Positions 24,501-33,641 of a DNA stretch of 64,000 nucleotides are shown here, piece by piece; position 1 is the first letter of the stretch; every line of letters begins with the position of its first letter. The translations under genes were made by a program, and so were the position numbers. The notes under the pieces are model-generated. The model did not search any database and had not been told where the DNA came from. It worked only from the letters and a program-made list of their open reading frames with translations. The DNA is from Sarcocystis neurona (Eukaryota > Apicomplexa > Conoidasida > Eucoccidiorida > Sarcocystidae). The stretch lies in NCBI GenBank assembly GCA_000727475.1, contig KL647323.1, positions 840,589-904,588 of the forward strand. Reading direction: 5' to 3'.

Positions 24501-24997
24501 AGGGATGGACGCGCGTCGGAAGAAGAAAAAGGTTGTCTCTTGTTTGCAGCCGCAGAATCTGTACTACTGCGTGCGGCTGCTGAAGAAGACTTGCTGCTGC
24601 TACTGCTCTTGAAAGCCAGCGATTGCTCAGAAGCCGTTCCGCCGACAGCAACGGCCCCGCCAGAAATGACGAGTCCATCACGATCAGCAGCAGACGAAGA
24701 CGCAGCACGTGCGCTAGAGGTCTGCAGTGGAGGCACTAACTCCTGTGTCTCCGCATGTCTTTCAGTTTTGAGTGTGCGGCCATGGCGGGAATGATTAGAT
24801 ACAGAGGAATGAAGATAGGCGTCAGCAGCAGCATCAGCAGAAGGAAGAACAGCAGCAGCAAAACGACCATCAGGACGGTCAGCCACATTTTTATTCCTGT
24901 TTCTGTTATCGAGCAGGGGAAGGATGCAACTCTGTGCAGGAGAAAGGAAGTCATCCAGATCGGCCAGCTTCACGGCCGCACTGAAGGTATGAGTCAT
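18558..24997 (-). CDS. NAR1: Cytosolic Fe-S cluster assembly factor NAR1 (CIAO3/NARFL-like), with very large low-complexity insertions
   Basis: Component of the cytosolic iron-sulfur assembly (CIA) pathway that links early scaffolds to the targeting complex; it belongs to the Fe-only hydrogenase-like family. Start chosen at 24997 because MTHTF...LADLDDFLSPAQSC aligns with the family N-terminus, placing C24 exactly. Other ligand cysteines are present: C251, C254 and C257 in DCLACKGC; C649 in FCPGFVCYAE; C865 in IMPCFDKKLEA; and the last pair in AACPGGC (codons at 19911-19913 and 19899-19901). Also conserved are VSVSPQSLAAL, DVDLVLATNEV, GSGGYAERLFRRAAEELF and YGFKNIQ. Exon 2 begins at 20423 after the acceptor CTCCTCCGAGCAG. 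The exon 1 donor lies somewhere in about 21.4-21.95 kb and is not resolved. The family is usually near 480 aa; this protein is about 1,700 because of Ala/Ser/Gln/Glu insertions between blocks. It ends in ...SLHW; the C-terminal Trp is as I recall for NAR1 proteins. Confidence 0.92.
20424..21950 (-). other. NAR1 intron 1 with uncertain donor
   Basis: The acceptor is certain by homology: TTTTATCTCCTCCGAGCAG ends at 20424 and the conserved GSGGY block follows directly in phase 0. Phase-0 donor candidates lie near 21.70-21.75 kb (codons for LKQ|VASS, SS|VYL or LN|VEE), none a strong consensus; a stronger CAG|GTGGTG near 21590 has the wrong phase. The bounds given are the outer limits. The stretch stays open in places and part of it could be coding. 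Confidence 0.5.
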
Positions 24998-25168
24998 TCC
25001 TACATGTGTGTCGGAAAACGCAAGCGTAAAGCAACAAAAAGAATCTATGGAAACAAATCGAGGAAAAACGATGAGGAAGGAGTAGCCGCCCGTTACCAAG
25101 GGGGAAGAAAGTGGGCGGCCAGAGGAAGAGTTAGAGTTACCACGGTCGACAACACCGACAGCGGGTGC

Positions 25169-25200
<32 letters not shown>

Positions 25201-26550
25201 AACGGAGGGATACAGCGCCTTCGATATGATAGAAACGAGGACGACGTTAAACCGGACAGCATGCTCTGCTAACCAGGCGCACGGAAAGTGAGCAAAAGGA
25301 GAGAGGTCAAACGCGGGAGAGGGTGGGCACGACTGCGGACGTGCGTAAATTTAAAGGGAAAAAGATTTCACAGCCACGGAGGCGCGGGAAACGGGAAGTA
25401 AGGGAAGAACAGGAAAAAATCTGAAGTGGACCGAAGAAGACGACAGCTGTGGCAAAGTAAAAGGACACAGATAGACACCTGTCACAACAGTGGGTGAATG
25501 CGTGAAAATTATTTAGGAGTCAGGAATTCTGGAAATACATACTTGGGAAACACCACCAGAGGGAGTTTCCGGCCAACGTTACAGCGTAGCAAAGAAGTGC
25601 CGGCTCTACGGGCTAACGAGGACTAAAAACGTATACGGATGTAAGCATGCAGCTCGTCATCTTCTATAAACAGGCAACGAATCATAAAAATAAAAAGAAA
25701 GACGTGCTAAATAGACCGAACTCAAATGCCTATTTGCATTCACGCTGAAGCCTGCATGCTGGCTTGACGCAGCGAAACGCAGAGGTGAACGAAGAGAGTC
25801 GCGCGACGCTCGCAGCTTCGCAGAAGCAAGATGGAAGGGAAGAAAGGCACACGTCATGAGCAGCTGCGCAGGCGAATAAGACTTAGGGAAATACGGGTAC
25901 TTTGACGGCCGAACGTCGAAATGATGTCTCACGGAGTGCAGCTTCATCGACGGCACCCAACATGCATATTTCGCGTGGCGGCAAAAACTAGATCCGTACG
26001 TCTCACTGTAGAAGAAGAGAAATGCGGACACATACAGTTGCTTTCACGACGCAACCTCGCTTGGGAACGTAGTCTTCATATCTCCTTCACTGCCCCAAAA
26101 CTGAGGTAGCATCTTTCATGTTTATCGTGAAGCTCAATGAGAGTCACAGAAAGTGAATGATGTCTAACGCAGACACAAACTGCAGAGTAGTCCGCGACAT
26201 GCGGACGAAAAAATGCACTTTTCCATGTACTTTAGAAAGTTCCTGTTTGTGAAACAGCGCATGCCACGGTACCACGTTGGGAATAGGTAAGGCATTAAGT
26301 ACGGCGGCGTAACGTAGGAAGGACGCAGTACATGCAGGTGTGGTTTAGTGGGGAAGTGGACCCTTTGCTTTTTCGACAATGTGTAGCAGCGTAGTTCGTA
26401 GCGAAACGAAAGCTGAAGCGCGCATAGACAGCAGTAATAAGTGCGAGACGATGCAAAAATAAGTTCGCTGCGCTCCCGTGTGTGACTAACAAGGCTATCA
26501 CACCAAAAGTCATTAGCCCTCCTCGCAGGAGTATTTTGTAAACTACTTAC
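24998..26550. other. NAR1 upstream region; AT microsatellite
   Basis: The 5' flank of NAR1. The plus strand is purine-rich (pyrimidine-rich on the coding strand), with an (AT)n run at about 25169-25196, roughly 170 bases upstream of the start codon. Minus-strand frames at 25657-26031 and 26164-26379 are open but unsupported. A last exon of the gene containing 26551-26823 may lie here. Confidence 0.4.
25169..25196. repeat. (AT)n microsatellite upstream of NAR1
   Basis: About 14 AT units directly read. Confidence 0.95.
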
Positions 26551-26823
26551 TTTGGATCAACAACATTCAGAGGAAAACTTTGAAAATCCTCGCGGGCAGT
26601 TGCAACTGTACAGCGTACAGTATTTTTCAGCACTGTAAGCGCAGCAAGCCAACAAGATTGTAGACTACGGACTGTTAAGACCGCCCGTAACGGTATGCAG
26701 TGGGCGTCGAATAGCGAGCAGTTGAGTGTCGGTCCAGATCCGCAAATAAGCGGTTTGTCCTCTTGAAATGTGTGCCAGGATACGTGGGATACGCTTGCGG
26801 CTACAGAAAACGTGAAAGCAGAC
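26551..26823 (-). CDS. Isolated exon of an unidentified gene
   Basis: A 273-base exon between a TTTGCATAG acceptor and a strong CCAAA|GTAAGT donor; both incoming and outgoing phases are 2. The 90-residue peptide has strand-like hydrophobic blocks (SAFTFSVAASVSHVSW, RAVLTVRSLQSCWLAALTV) and three Cys. It is not recognised. It sits between the LamG-like locus and NAR1 on the same strand, so it belongs either to a small gene in 28.5-25.3 kb or to a longer one with unseen exons. Confidence 0.5.
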
Positions 26824-28609
26824 CTATGCAAAGTAGACATTCGTACGGTGGACACCGGGGCAAGAGATAATTTCGAGGAGGGTCATCCTTGCTACGAATA
26901 AATATGCGGCACGTGCTTGAAACGAGAGGGTTAGCGGGGCTTGAGATGAAAAGCACCTCGTGCAAAAACGAAGGAAAGCAGCGATTTTCTTGCAGGAGAC
27001 CTCGTGCTTTTCAGTCGTCATGGATCACAGAGAAGGAGGAGTGCAAACACTTTTTTGAGTCCTCTGCGTGCATTGAAGGAGTGTACCACAAGGAAAGCGA
27101 ACCGTTTCTCTGATTCGAAAACCAGTAATTCATATATACGCCCGACGAAACAACAACGTGCTACGATTTTTTTTAGGCGATGATAATTTATAGTCCTTGT
27201 CGGCCCCCAATAGTACAGATGGCAGCTTGCCTTTTCTGGGGACAGCAGGACTTCATGTTCAGCGTTTAGTAGTGTTCTTGTGTAGCAGGCCACTTTCCGC
27301 ATTCTTCAGTGTTCTTGGTGCTACTATCCGTGGACTTCATGTTCAGGGTGAAGTAGTGGTCTTACGTGGTAGTCCACTTTTCGCACTCTTCAATGTTTTT
27401 GCTGCTACCATGCTTTTCTGTAATGCTTCAGTAGGTGCTGCTCGTCCCCAACGTCTCCGCTTCGTCTCTTCAGATGCTGAAGTCGCCTCATACGTGCATA
27501 CATCTCTATATTATTTGCGATTGTTGTTCACTTTTGCTACTTACCGTTCTATTTCAGTTCTCTCTAAGCAATGTACGCTCCCCCAAGGCAACCTTCTGCC
27601 TGCACAGTTAGAATGCTCTGATTTTATGTACCTCATCTAACTTGGCAATCAAACGAGCTTTCATTCATGGCATGTGGTGCCTCTCTAGTAGCGTCGAATG
27701 TACAGAGTATTCACCTCGAGAAGAAAAAACTACCTCACGTTATTTATTACTAGGATTCCAAAACGAAGTGTCCCACAGTAGGGCTTACAAGAATGGAGAC
27801 AGTATGCTTTGTCGTATAACTGGCATCACATCACACTGGTATAAAAAATACAGAAAGAGAATTTTCTGGCACGCAAATCTACCTAATGGAGTGTTGTGGT
27901 GTACCAGTTTGGTAGAGGCGATGTTAAAATGTTAACGCTGTAGCAGTGTACTCCACCATTGTAACACGGGACACGTGATTTAGATGGCACTCCCACAGTG
28001 TTGCCGGTGCAAATTAGATGCCCACTGTGTGTCACTTTTTCAATAATGCAACAAAGCGTTGGGGTCGTGTAGGCTTCGTCCACCGATGTAAGTAGCTATA
28101 GTGGACGCTTGAAACTTAAGAGTGAACCTATCGCTTAGTCAGAAGGACTGCGCCACAAGCAAACCTCGATGGATCGAGTACGCCAATTTATTTATCGGTC
28201 ATGTGATAGTGCCATATGTTTAGATATATATTCATGTGTGTGTGTACGCAAGCAATTACAGCATTACACGTACAAGGCGTTGCTACACGGATCTATGTTA
28301 GCCATGGAAACTACATGGTACCCATGGAAGCTACTATGTCTTCATCCTACACTACTGCGCCGGGCATGTCCACCGCTTGCACCCACGAACGGCGCGACGT
28401 TGGCAAAGGGAGCAGTCTTCAGAGCATTGCAGAGAACAAATACCCTACAATATGCCACGGGGTCAAATAAGGTTTTGTAGGCCGTCTCTGTTTACGCTTT
28501 CAACGTGAAACATAAAATCCCTGACGCCAGGTATACCTGGAAAAAAGATTCCGCTGGCGTGTCACCGACAGCAACAGAAAAAAAGCAGCAGCCATACGAT
28601 GGCCTCTGC
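26824..28609. other. Undetermined stretch with an in-frame tandem duplication
   Basis: No minus-strand exon could be phased. The plus strand has a 147-codon open frame at 27197-27640 that contains two 84-base repeats, described separately. It lacks a supported promoter, splice sites or motif, so I do not call it a gene with confidence. Confidence 0.35.
27248..27415 (+). repeat. 84-bp tandem duplication, 2 copies, in frame with a plus-strand ORF
   Basis: Copies start at 27248 and 27332 (GGACTTCATGTTCAG...). They are about 75-80 percent alike by eye. In the plus-strand ORF 27197-27640 the unit is 28 residues: GLHVQRLVVFLCS... and GLHVQGEVVVLRG.... Confidence 0.85.
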
Positions 28610-29365
28610 TTAGCGCATTAATGTAAAATTATCTGATAGTACTAGTTGTTTCAGAGAGTGGACTGCCTCCTCCAGGAGAAGGGTGCACCATAATCGAATT
28701 GTGCCGTTCAAGCTGTGGAGGTCGCGTCTGCCGTCGGCTGCAACCGCTTTAGACACGCTTTGGTCGAATAAACTGCCGCTTTCTTGACCTATAACATCAC
28801 CTAATTCAAACATTGTCCAAACACCACGGTTATCGAGTGCTTTTGCATCTTTCGGTACGATAATGCGTTCGTTGCCCATAGCAAAATCCCCGCCTGATTC
28901 TCTGGTTTGCACGCCTTCGTTGAATAGGCATTCAAGTCCGTGTCGTGTGTGGAACAAGGAGATGCAATATGCCATCCCAGAGGCCCGTTTTACTTCTTCA
29001 TTCTAAGACTACTCGCTATATCGTACGCGAATCCTTCCGGTTGTACTCTGAGAAAGCGTATAGCTGTTTCTTTTCCTCCGTCCGTTTTATGCCCTCGCAC
29101 GAACGGATCACAAGGCGCTAGTACGCAGCCGAAGTTCCGCGTGTTTTGCGCAACCTGAGTTCATTGGCAGTCGCCCGGAAATACCATACCCAAGATGTCA
29201 CCCGCCATGACGGAGGAAAAATCTCCCACCTTCCCTGTCTTGCCTAAGGTATCCAGGTGGAAGCATACGGACCATGCCAGCAGAGGAAGGTGCCTACGAG
29301 TGCATGACCACGTTGAAGTAGTCGATCCTGGCGGTAGTATAAATTCATAAGGACCGTTTACTTCT
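28610..29365 (-). CDS. LamG/concanavalin-like domain gene, 3' part; possibly a pseudogene
   Basis: The minus strand reads as domain-like peptide for about 750 bases: EFILPPGSTTS... near 29350, LAWSVCFHLDTLGKTGK, then after 29154 FGCVLAPCDPF and RFLRVQPEGFAYDI, then after 29002 GMAYCISLFHTRHGLECLF..., ending LNGTIRLWCTLLLEEAVHSL...LMR and TAA at 28610-28612. The WSVCFHLD and LNGTIRLW...L...EEAVHSL patterns resemble first and last strands of LamG-like jelly rolls. The frame is broken twice, by an in-frame TGA near 29164 and a one-base phase change near 28990. Either these are introns (75 bases with donor GGGAAG|GTGGGA and acceptor CTCAG at 29155; then acceptor TCTTAG at 29003 with an unclear donor) or the gene is decayed. 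The start is not found. Confidence 0.4.
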
Positions 29366-30360
29366 TACCCCCTACGCAGGTTTTTTTTTTTTCAGTTCTT
29401 GCTGGAACATTAGAAATAGTGCAAGTTCGCATCGTCGTTGGCCGTGGTCGAAGCCTAAGTGTAACGTGATCCACATGACAGTACCGCATCCATCGAATTT
29501 CTCACATGGATACATTTGAAGGGGAGCAGTCACGTTGCCAGTCTGTCAAATAGGCGCCAGTTTGTGGACACGAGTACGTAGTGCGCAGGAGTACGTCAGC
29601 CGACAGTCAATCCCCCCCGCGTCGTTGAGCAAGGTCTCGGCGCCAGTATGTGAACCTACACACGCCATGGTTTTCTTTCTCTGTCTCTCGCCAAACCTAT
29701 GCATAGATGACTTGTGGCAGCACGTTCCCTTCTGTCTGCGGATAACTTTGGAATTAATGCTGTACAGCAGAACTATATCCGCCCTCACTCCAGTAGGACC
29801 TCGATTTGAATGGGTGCGAGTAAAAATTCGTCCATTGTGCGGAGCGGCGACTGTTTTCGCTGCTGTGAGCCGTCGACATGCAGGAGATGTTTAGAATGGA
29901 ATACATGCGACATGTTACCTACCACAACTAATTATAATCGTTAAGATTATGACGCTGAGAAGCGTGGAACTTCAATTATCGTGTAGTTCACGGAGACCGC
30001 ACATGTGACGGTCACTACATGCAGCCAATAGGAAGTCACTATATTCTGACATCTAATACTTGTCTGCCTTCCGTTACCTCGATCGAAAGACCCACGGACT
30101 ACTTTTATTAGTGCGAAGTAGTGAATTATGTCGCCAGTTAGGAACAACGGGTCTTTGACAACATTTCGCGAACAACTGCGTACTGCACAACACTACCTCG
30201 CCACGGACAAACAGCCGGCAGAAATCCGGTTCGGGGAGACGTAAGAATAGTTCACGTGGGTTGCACGCCCACTTTTACAAACTATTCCGACATTCACGAC
30301 TGAAATTATTTGCCACGGATGAAGGTATCACCGCCCTCTGGTGTGTGATTGCTTTCCGAA
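29366..30360. other. Undetermined; possible 5' exons of the LamG-like gene
   Basis: Open frames occur on both strands (minus 29546-29788 and 29947-30147; plus 29535-29894) but none has splice or motif support. A long T-tract ending in CAG at about 29380-29394 looks like a plus-strand acceptor, with no credible exon after it. Confidence 0.35.
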
Positions 30361-32567
30361 TCAAAAGGACGGTGAGCGGTGTGCCAGTGCTGCCGCCGAT
30401 ATGAGCTGCCGCAGTGGCGCCGCAGTCAAGTGTATATCTTTTAAAATACATCTCAGTTCCTCAAGCTCTTTAATAAAACGTTGTTTAGATCCCTGTTTAG
30501 TGACCTCCTTTTCTAGCATGGCGAAGCGTTGTAACGGCTTCATAAGATCTAGACTGGAAATATCTTCTTCGGAAGGCGCGATAACACCAACGGCGGCTGC
30601 ACTCTGTTGGCGAAGTGCTCTTCTAATGGATGAAAGGTCGCGTTTTAGTCTGGACAAACATTTTGCAAGATATGTTAAAGGGAGGTTGTAACAAATACCA
30701 ACTAACCGGTTGATCCTCAATCTGATGGCATCGTTTTTCTGCATGAGGCGCATCGAGGACTCGTCTTGCCGCGCGGCCCGGGCAGAAAGCAGCCTTAATG
30801 TAACAGTGGGAGTCAGCGTGTGAGCAATTCAGCAGGGCAGTATCTACGAGCATGTGTACACAGATGAATAAGGATTCACAAGCGTGTGTGCATATATGAA
30901 TATATGGGTTTCTGCGCGCGTGTATGCACGAGGTCTCTGTAGGTGTGGGTGTATCGAGGCGCGTCCAGTCATCCGCATCTGCAGGAATGTACACTATTAC
31001 TCTACGTGTAATCCGTGAGGACATACCGCAGTTTATTTCGCAAACTATGTAGTCTCCCGTGCGCCTCTTTGAGTTTAGGAAGCATCTCGTGCAGCTGGTA
31101 GACTAGGGCGAGCGCCTGCGATAGTGTACAGTGTACATACAGAGATATATTGGCAGGAGCGGGGGCTGCCGTCCATCGGTCGACGTACTGCGGGAAGGGT
31201 GAACGGCTGATCTGCCGTAGAATCGTTCTGCTTAAAGCGGGCCTCAATTCTGTTGTGGGTTATCTCCTGTAGCTCTCGTGCAGCATCTTGCAAATGCGTC
31301 CGCACAGAGTTCCATGACGCCTGTGTGCACAGTCGTAAAGGAGGGGGTACTTCAAAACTGCAGCCGCAGTGCTCGAGTGCGTAGCCGTCAAAAGTCACAC
31401 CGCCAGCTTCTTTGACACGCCCTGATAGTGAATTAGATCAAAGCCAAAGGTGTACGCGTCTCTTCTGCGCGGGTGCTGCTTCTGAAGAAGTGCTAACCTG
31501 CTCCACAAAACGCGCCATAGCAGTCATTTTGCGCTCGTCCTCCGCGTCTCCGGCACTAGTAGTGGAGCGGAGAGCCTGCATTATACGGTTAAAGTGGTTT
31601 CTCGCACTCTGTTCCAGGCTGCGATGCGCCTTCTGCCACCTATGCTGCAGAAATGCAATTTTCGAGCTGGGACTAAGCAAACGATGCACGTCCTCAGTTG
31701 AAGATTTTTCAAGCTCCTTTTCGAGGGAGAAAATTTTTTCCGCGTTTGGTATGTATTCAAGAACAACGAATTTCTCGAGCAATGACGGTTTTCGCCGGTT
31801 CAATAGCGTGGGATCCACAGCTGAAACAGGCAATTACAGTTGTGCTGCAGGCACCCGAGTATGTGATGGTATCACCTTGCACGCGGCTGAGCGCTCCCTG
31901 CAAGTGCCCTAAGAGCGGGCTCGTTGAAAGCAGCTTTGAGGCTGGAGATTGACCCTCTTCAAGTATTATAGTAGACGCTTTTGCATGCAGCTGGGAATGC
32001 GGACAGATTCAGTCGTATTCGGCTCCGAAGCTGGATGGTTTTCAACTCAGTCAAGCGCAGCGTACGTTGGCTAGGATGTTCTGGGCAGCACGGATGGCGG
32101 CGGCGAAGGCCTTGACGTCCTCCGAAGAGGGCGTAGCTGTGGGCACAATGGTGAGTGCCTGCGTTGGTAGAGAGGGTAGAAAGAGTCTCAAATGGTCGAG
32201 ATACGTAGCAGTTGCGAGTACGTCAGCATCGTTTCCGCCAATACGTACAGGGGCGGAGGTACGCGATGGGTGAACATACCTCTGTAAGAACAGGTCGCAG
32301 TCTGTTCGACCGATGCTCGAGTGCGTTGGTGATGTGGAGCACTCCCTCATTATGTGAGCCCTTTCGACGCAGTTGCTGAAGTTCTTTTGCTATCTCATCC
32401 ACCAGGAAGACCGTTTCAGCCATGCCCTCGTATAACGGCGACTCCAGCAGCCTCATAGTTCTCTCGGATTCTGCCGGGTGCGAAACTATACGGTGTCCGC
32501 TAGCCCTCGGGTTTAGTGCGACTCCGCAACATACGAAGCAGAAAAGCGAAATTGTCAGGCGTGTCAT
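30361..32567 (-). CDS. Secreted helical protein, 459 aa, 7 exons, unknown family
   Basis: Complete phase-consistent model: exons 32567-32280, 32158-32066, 31990-31876, 31820-31498, 31371-31189, 31115-31027 and 30649-30361, total 1,380 bases = 459 codons plus TGA. Donors include GAG|GTATGT, GCAAG|GTGATA and CTGCG|GTATGT; acceptors include GCCTGTTTCAG and a long pyrimidine-rich GTTTGTCCAG. Introns are short (55-377 bases). The start MTRLTISLFCFVCCGVALNP is a clear signal peptide with cleavage expected near residues 18-24, and there is no later membrane segment. The mature protein is mostly charged amphipathic helix (for example ELQQLRRKG, IFSLEKELEKSS, LQDAARELQEI, RFIKELEELRCILK) with few Cys. 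Such profiles are common among apicomplexan secreted proteins, but I do not recognise a family. The weakest junction is the fifth acceptor (31371). Confidence 0.75.
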
Positions 32568-33104
32568 GCTCTACTGGCACAAAAGCAGAAGCACTCGCGC
32601 GTTTCAGAGTTTCAGTATAATTTTGTATCATACTCTACACAACGGACTAGTACCCTGCTCCCTACTCTTTCGTATTCGCGTTGTCTGTACGAAACAGCGC
32701 TGACGTATTCCACTGAATTCGCGTGACCTCTGTTGACAGGTGATAATGCCCAAATTTGTGGAAAGAGACCACGTGGCACACGTCTTGTGAGTGAAGAAAT
32801 CGTAGAGGCTTTCGACTGTACGTACACTGCAAGGTAGGGGACTTCATGGTTTGCTAGGCTCCTCTGCGCGTAATCAACGCGATTGGCGAGCTCGTGCCGC
32901 TGGAGCAAATTAGTGGATGCGTCCGGGACACGTTACCTTCACTTCGGCGGAATACGCGCGTGAGACAGGTGGGCAACAAGACTTTGTAGCTCTTTCGAGT
33001 CGCCGAGTCTTCCTCGCGGCAAATTTGAGAGCCACAAAGCAGCCGGTTTATGGGACATGAAGCCTTGCTGGGCTGTCAAGTCCTGCTAGAAGTGCTCGAC
33101 TCAC
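32568..33104. other. Upstream region of the secreted-protein gene
   Basis: Short intergenic stretch holding the putative promoter of the 32567-30361 gene. A minus-strand open segment near 32830-32905 after a TTTGCTCCAG acceptor might be a last exon of the gene upstream; support is weak. Confidence 0.35.
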
Positions 33105-33254
33105 ACGGCGTCGGTGAAGCGGCCCCACGTACTTGGAAAGAGTATTACCCTTGCGTGTGCGCAACCGCTAATAGCAGCGTACAGAGACAAATTCTGCAAA
33201 GGCTCCTTCAAAAGTATGTCTTCTACGCACAGTAGATCGTAGTGCGAACACCGG
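33105..33254 (-). CDS. Candidate exon, possibly of the ASH-like gene upstream
   Basis: A 150-base open segment between a GGTCAG acceptor and a consensus GTGAGT donor (CGCCGT|GTGAGT). Incoming phase 2, outgoing phase 2. The 49-residue peptide (begins RCSHYDLLCVEDILLKEP) has strand/helix-like hydrophobics. No family recognised. Confidence 0.45.
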
Positions 33255-33486
33255 CTGACCAAGGTTCTCCTGGCCGTTCTGCCTTGGAAAGCGGTTTGGT
33301 AGTTGACTGGTGACAGGCGCATTACATCCCTGGTTGCATTCAGTTAAGCGTCCCGACCCCCCAGAGGACACCGAAGGAGGGAACTCGGGGCATTTCACTG
33401 TATTATCACCCAGGAACTGGACAAAGCCACAGAGGTGTCACCACTTCCAGTAATGCTCCTATCGTGCACTTCCTCACCCGTTGTCT

Positions 33487-33641
33487 CAGTGCTCATCGGT
33501 CGCATGATATAACTCGGAGCGGTCTGATAAAGGAACACATCCCATCTTTTCCAACTGCGTAACGTCAAAGCATGGACATGCTTTGAAATGAAGCACAAGG
33601 GCTCTGGTTGCGGACACAAGGACAGGAACGTGCGGGTGACA
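33487..33641 (-). CDS. Candidate exon, donor unresolved
   Basis: Follows an excellent acceptor (CTTCTTTTTCACAG, exon from 33641) and stays open in phase 0 to 33487 (CHPHVPVLVSATRALVLHF...). No consensus donor is obvious before the stop, so the 3' bound is an outer limit. Probably a distal exon of the beta-domain gene at 36.8-40.8 kb. Confidence 0.4.
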
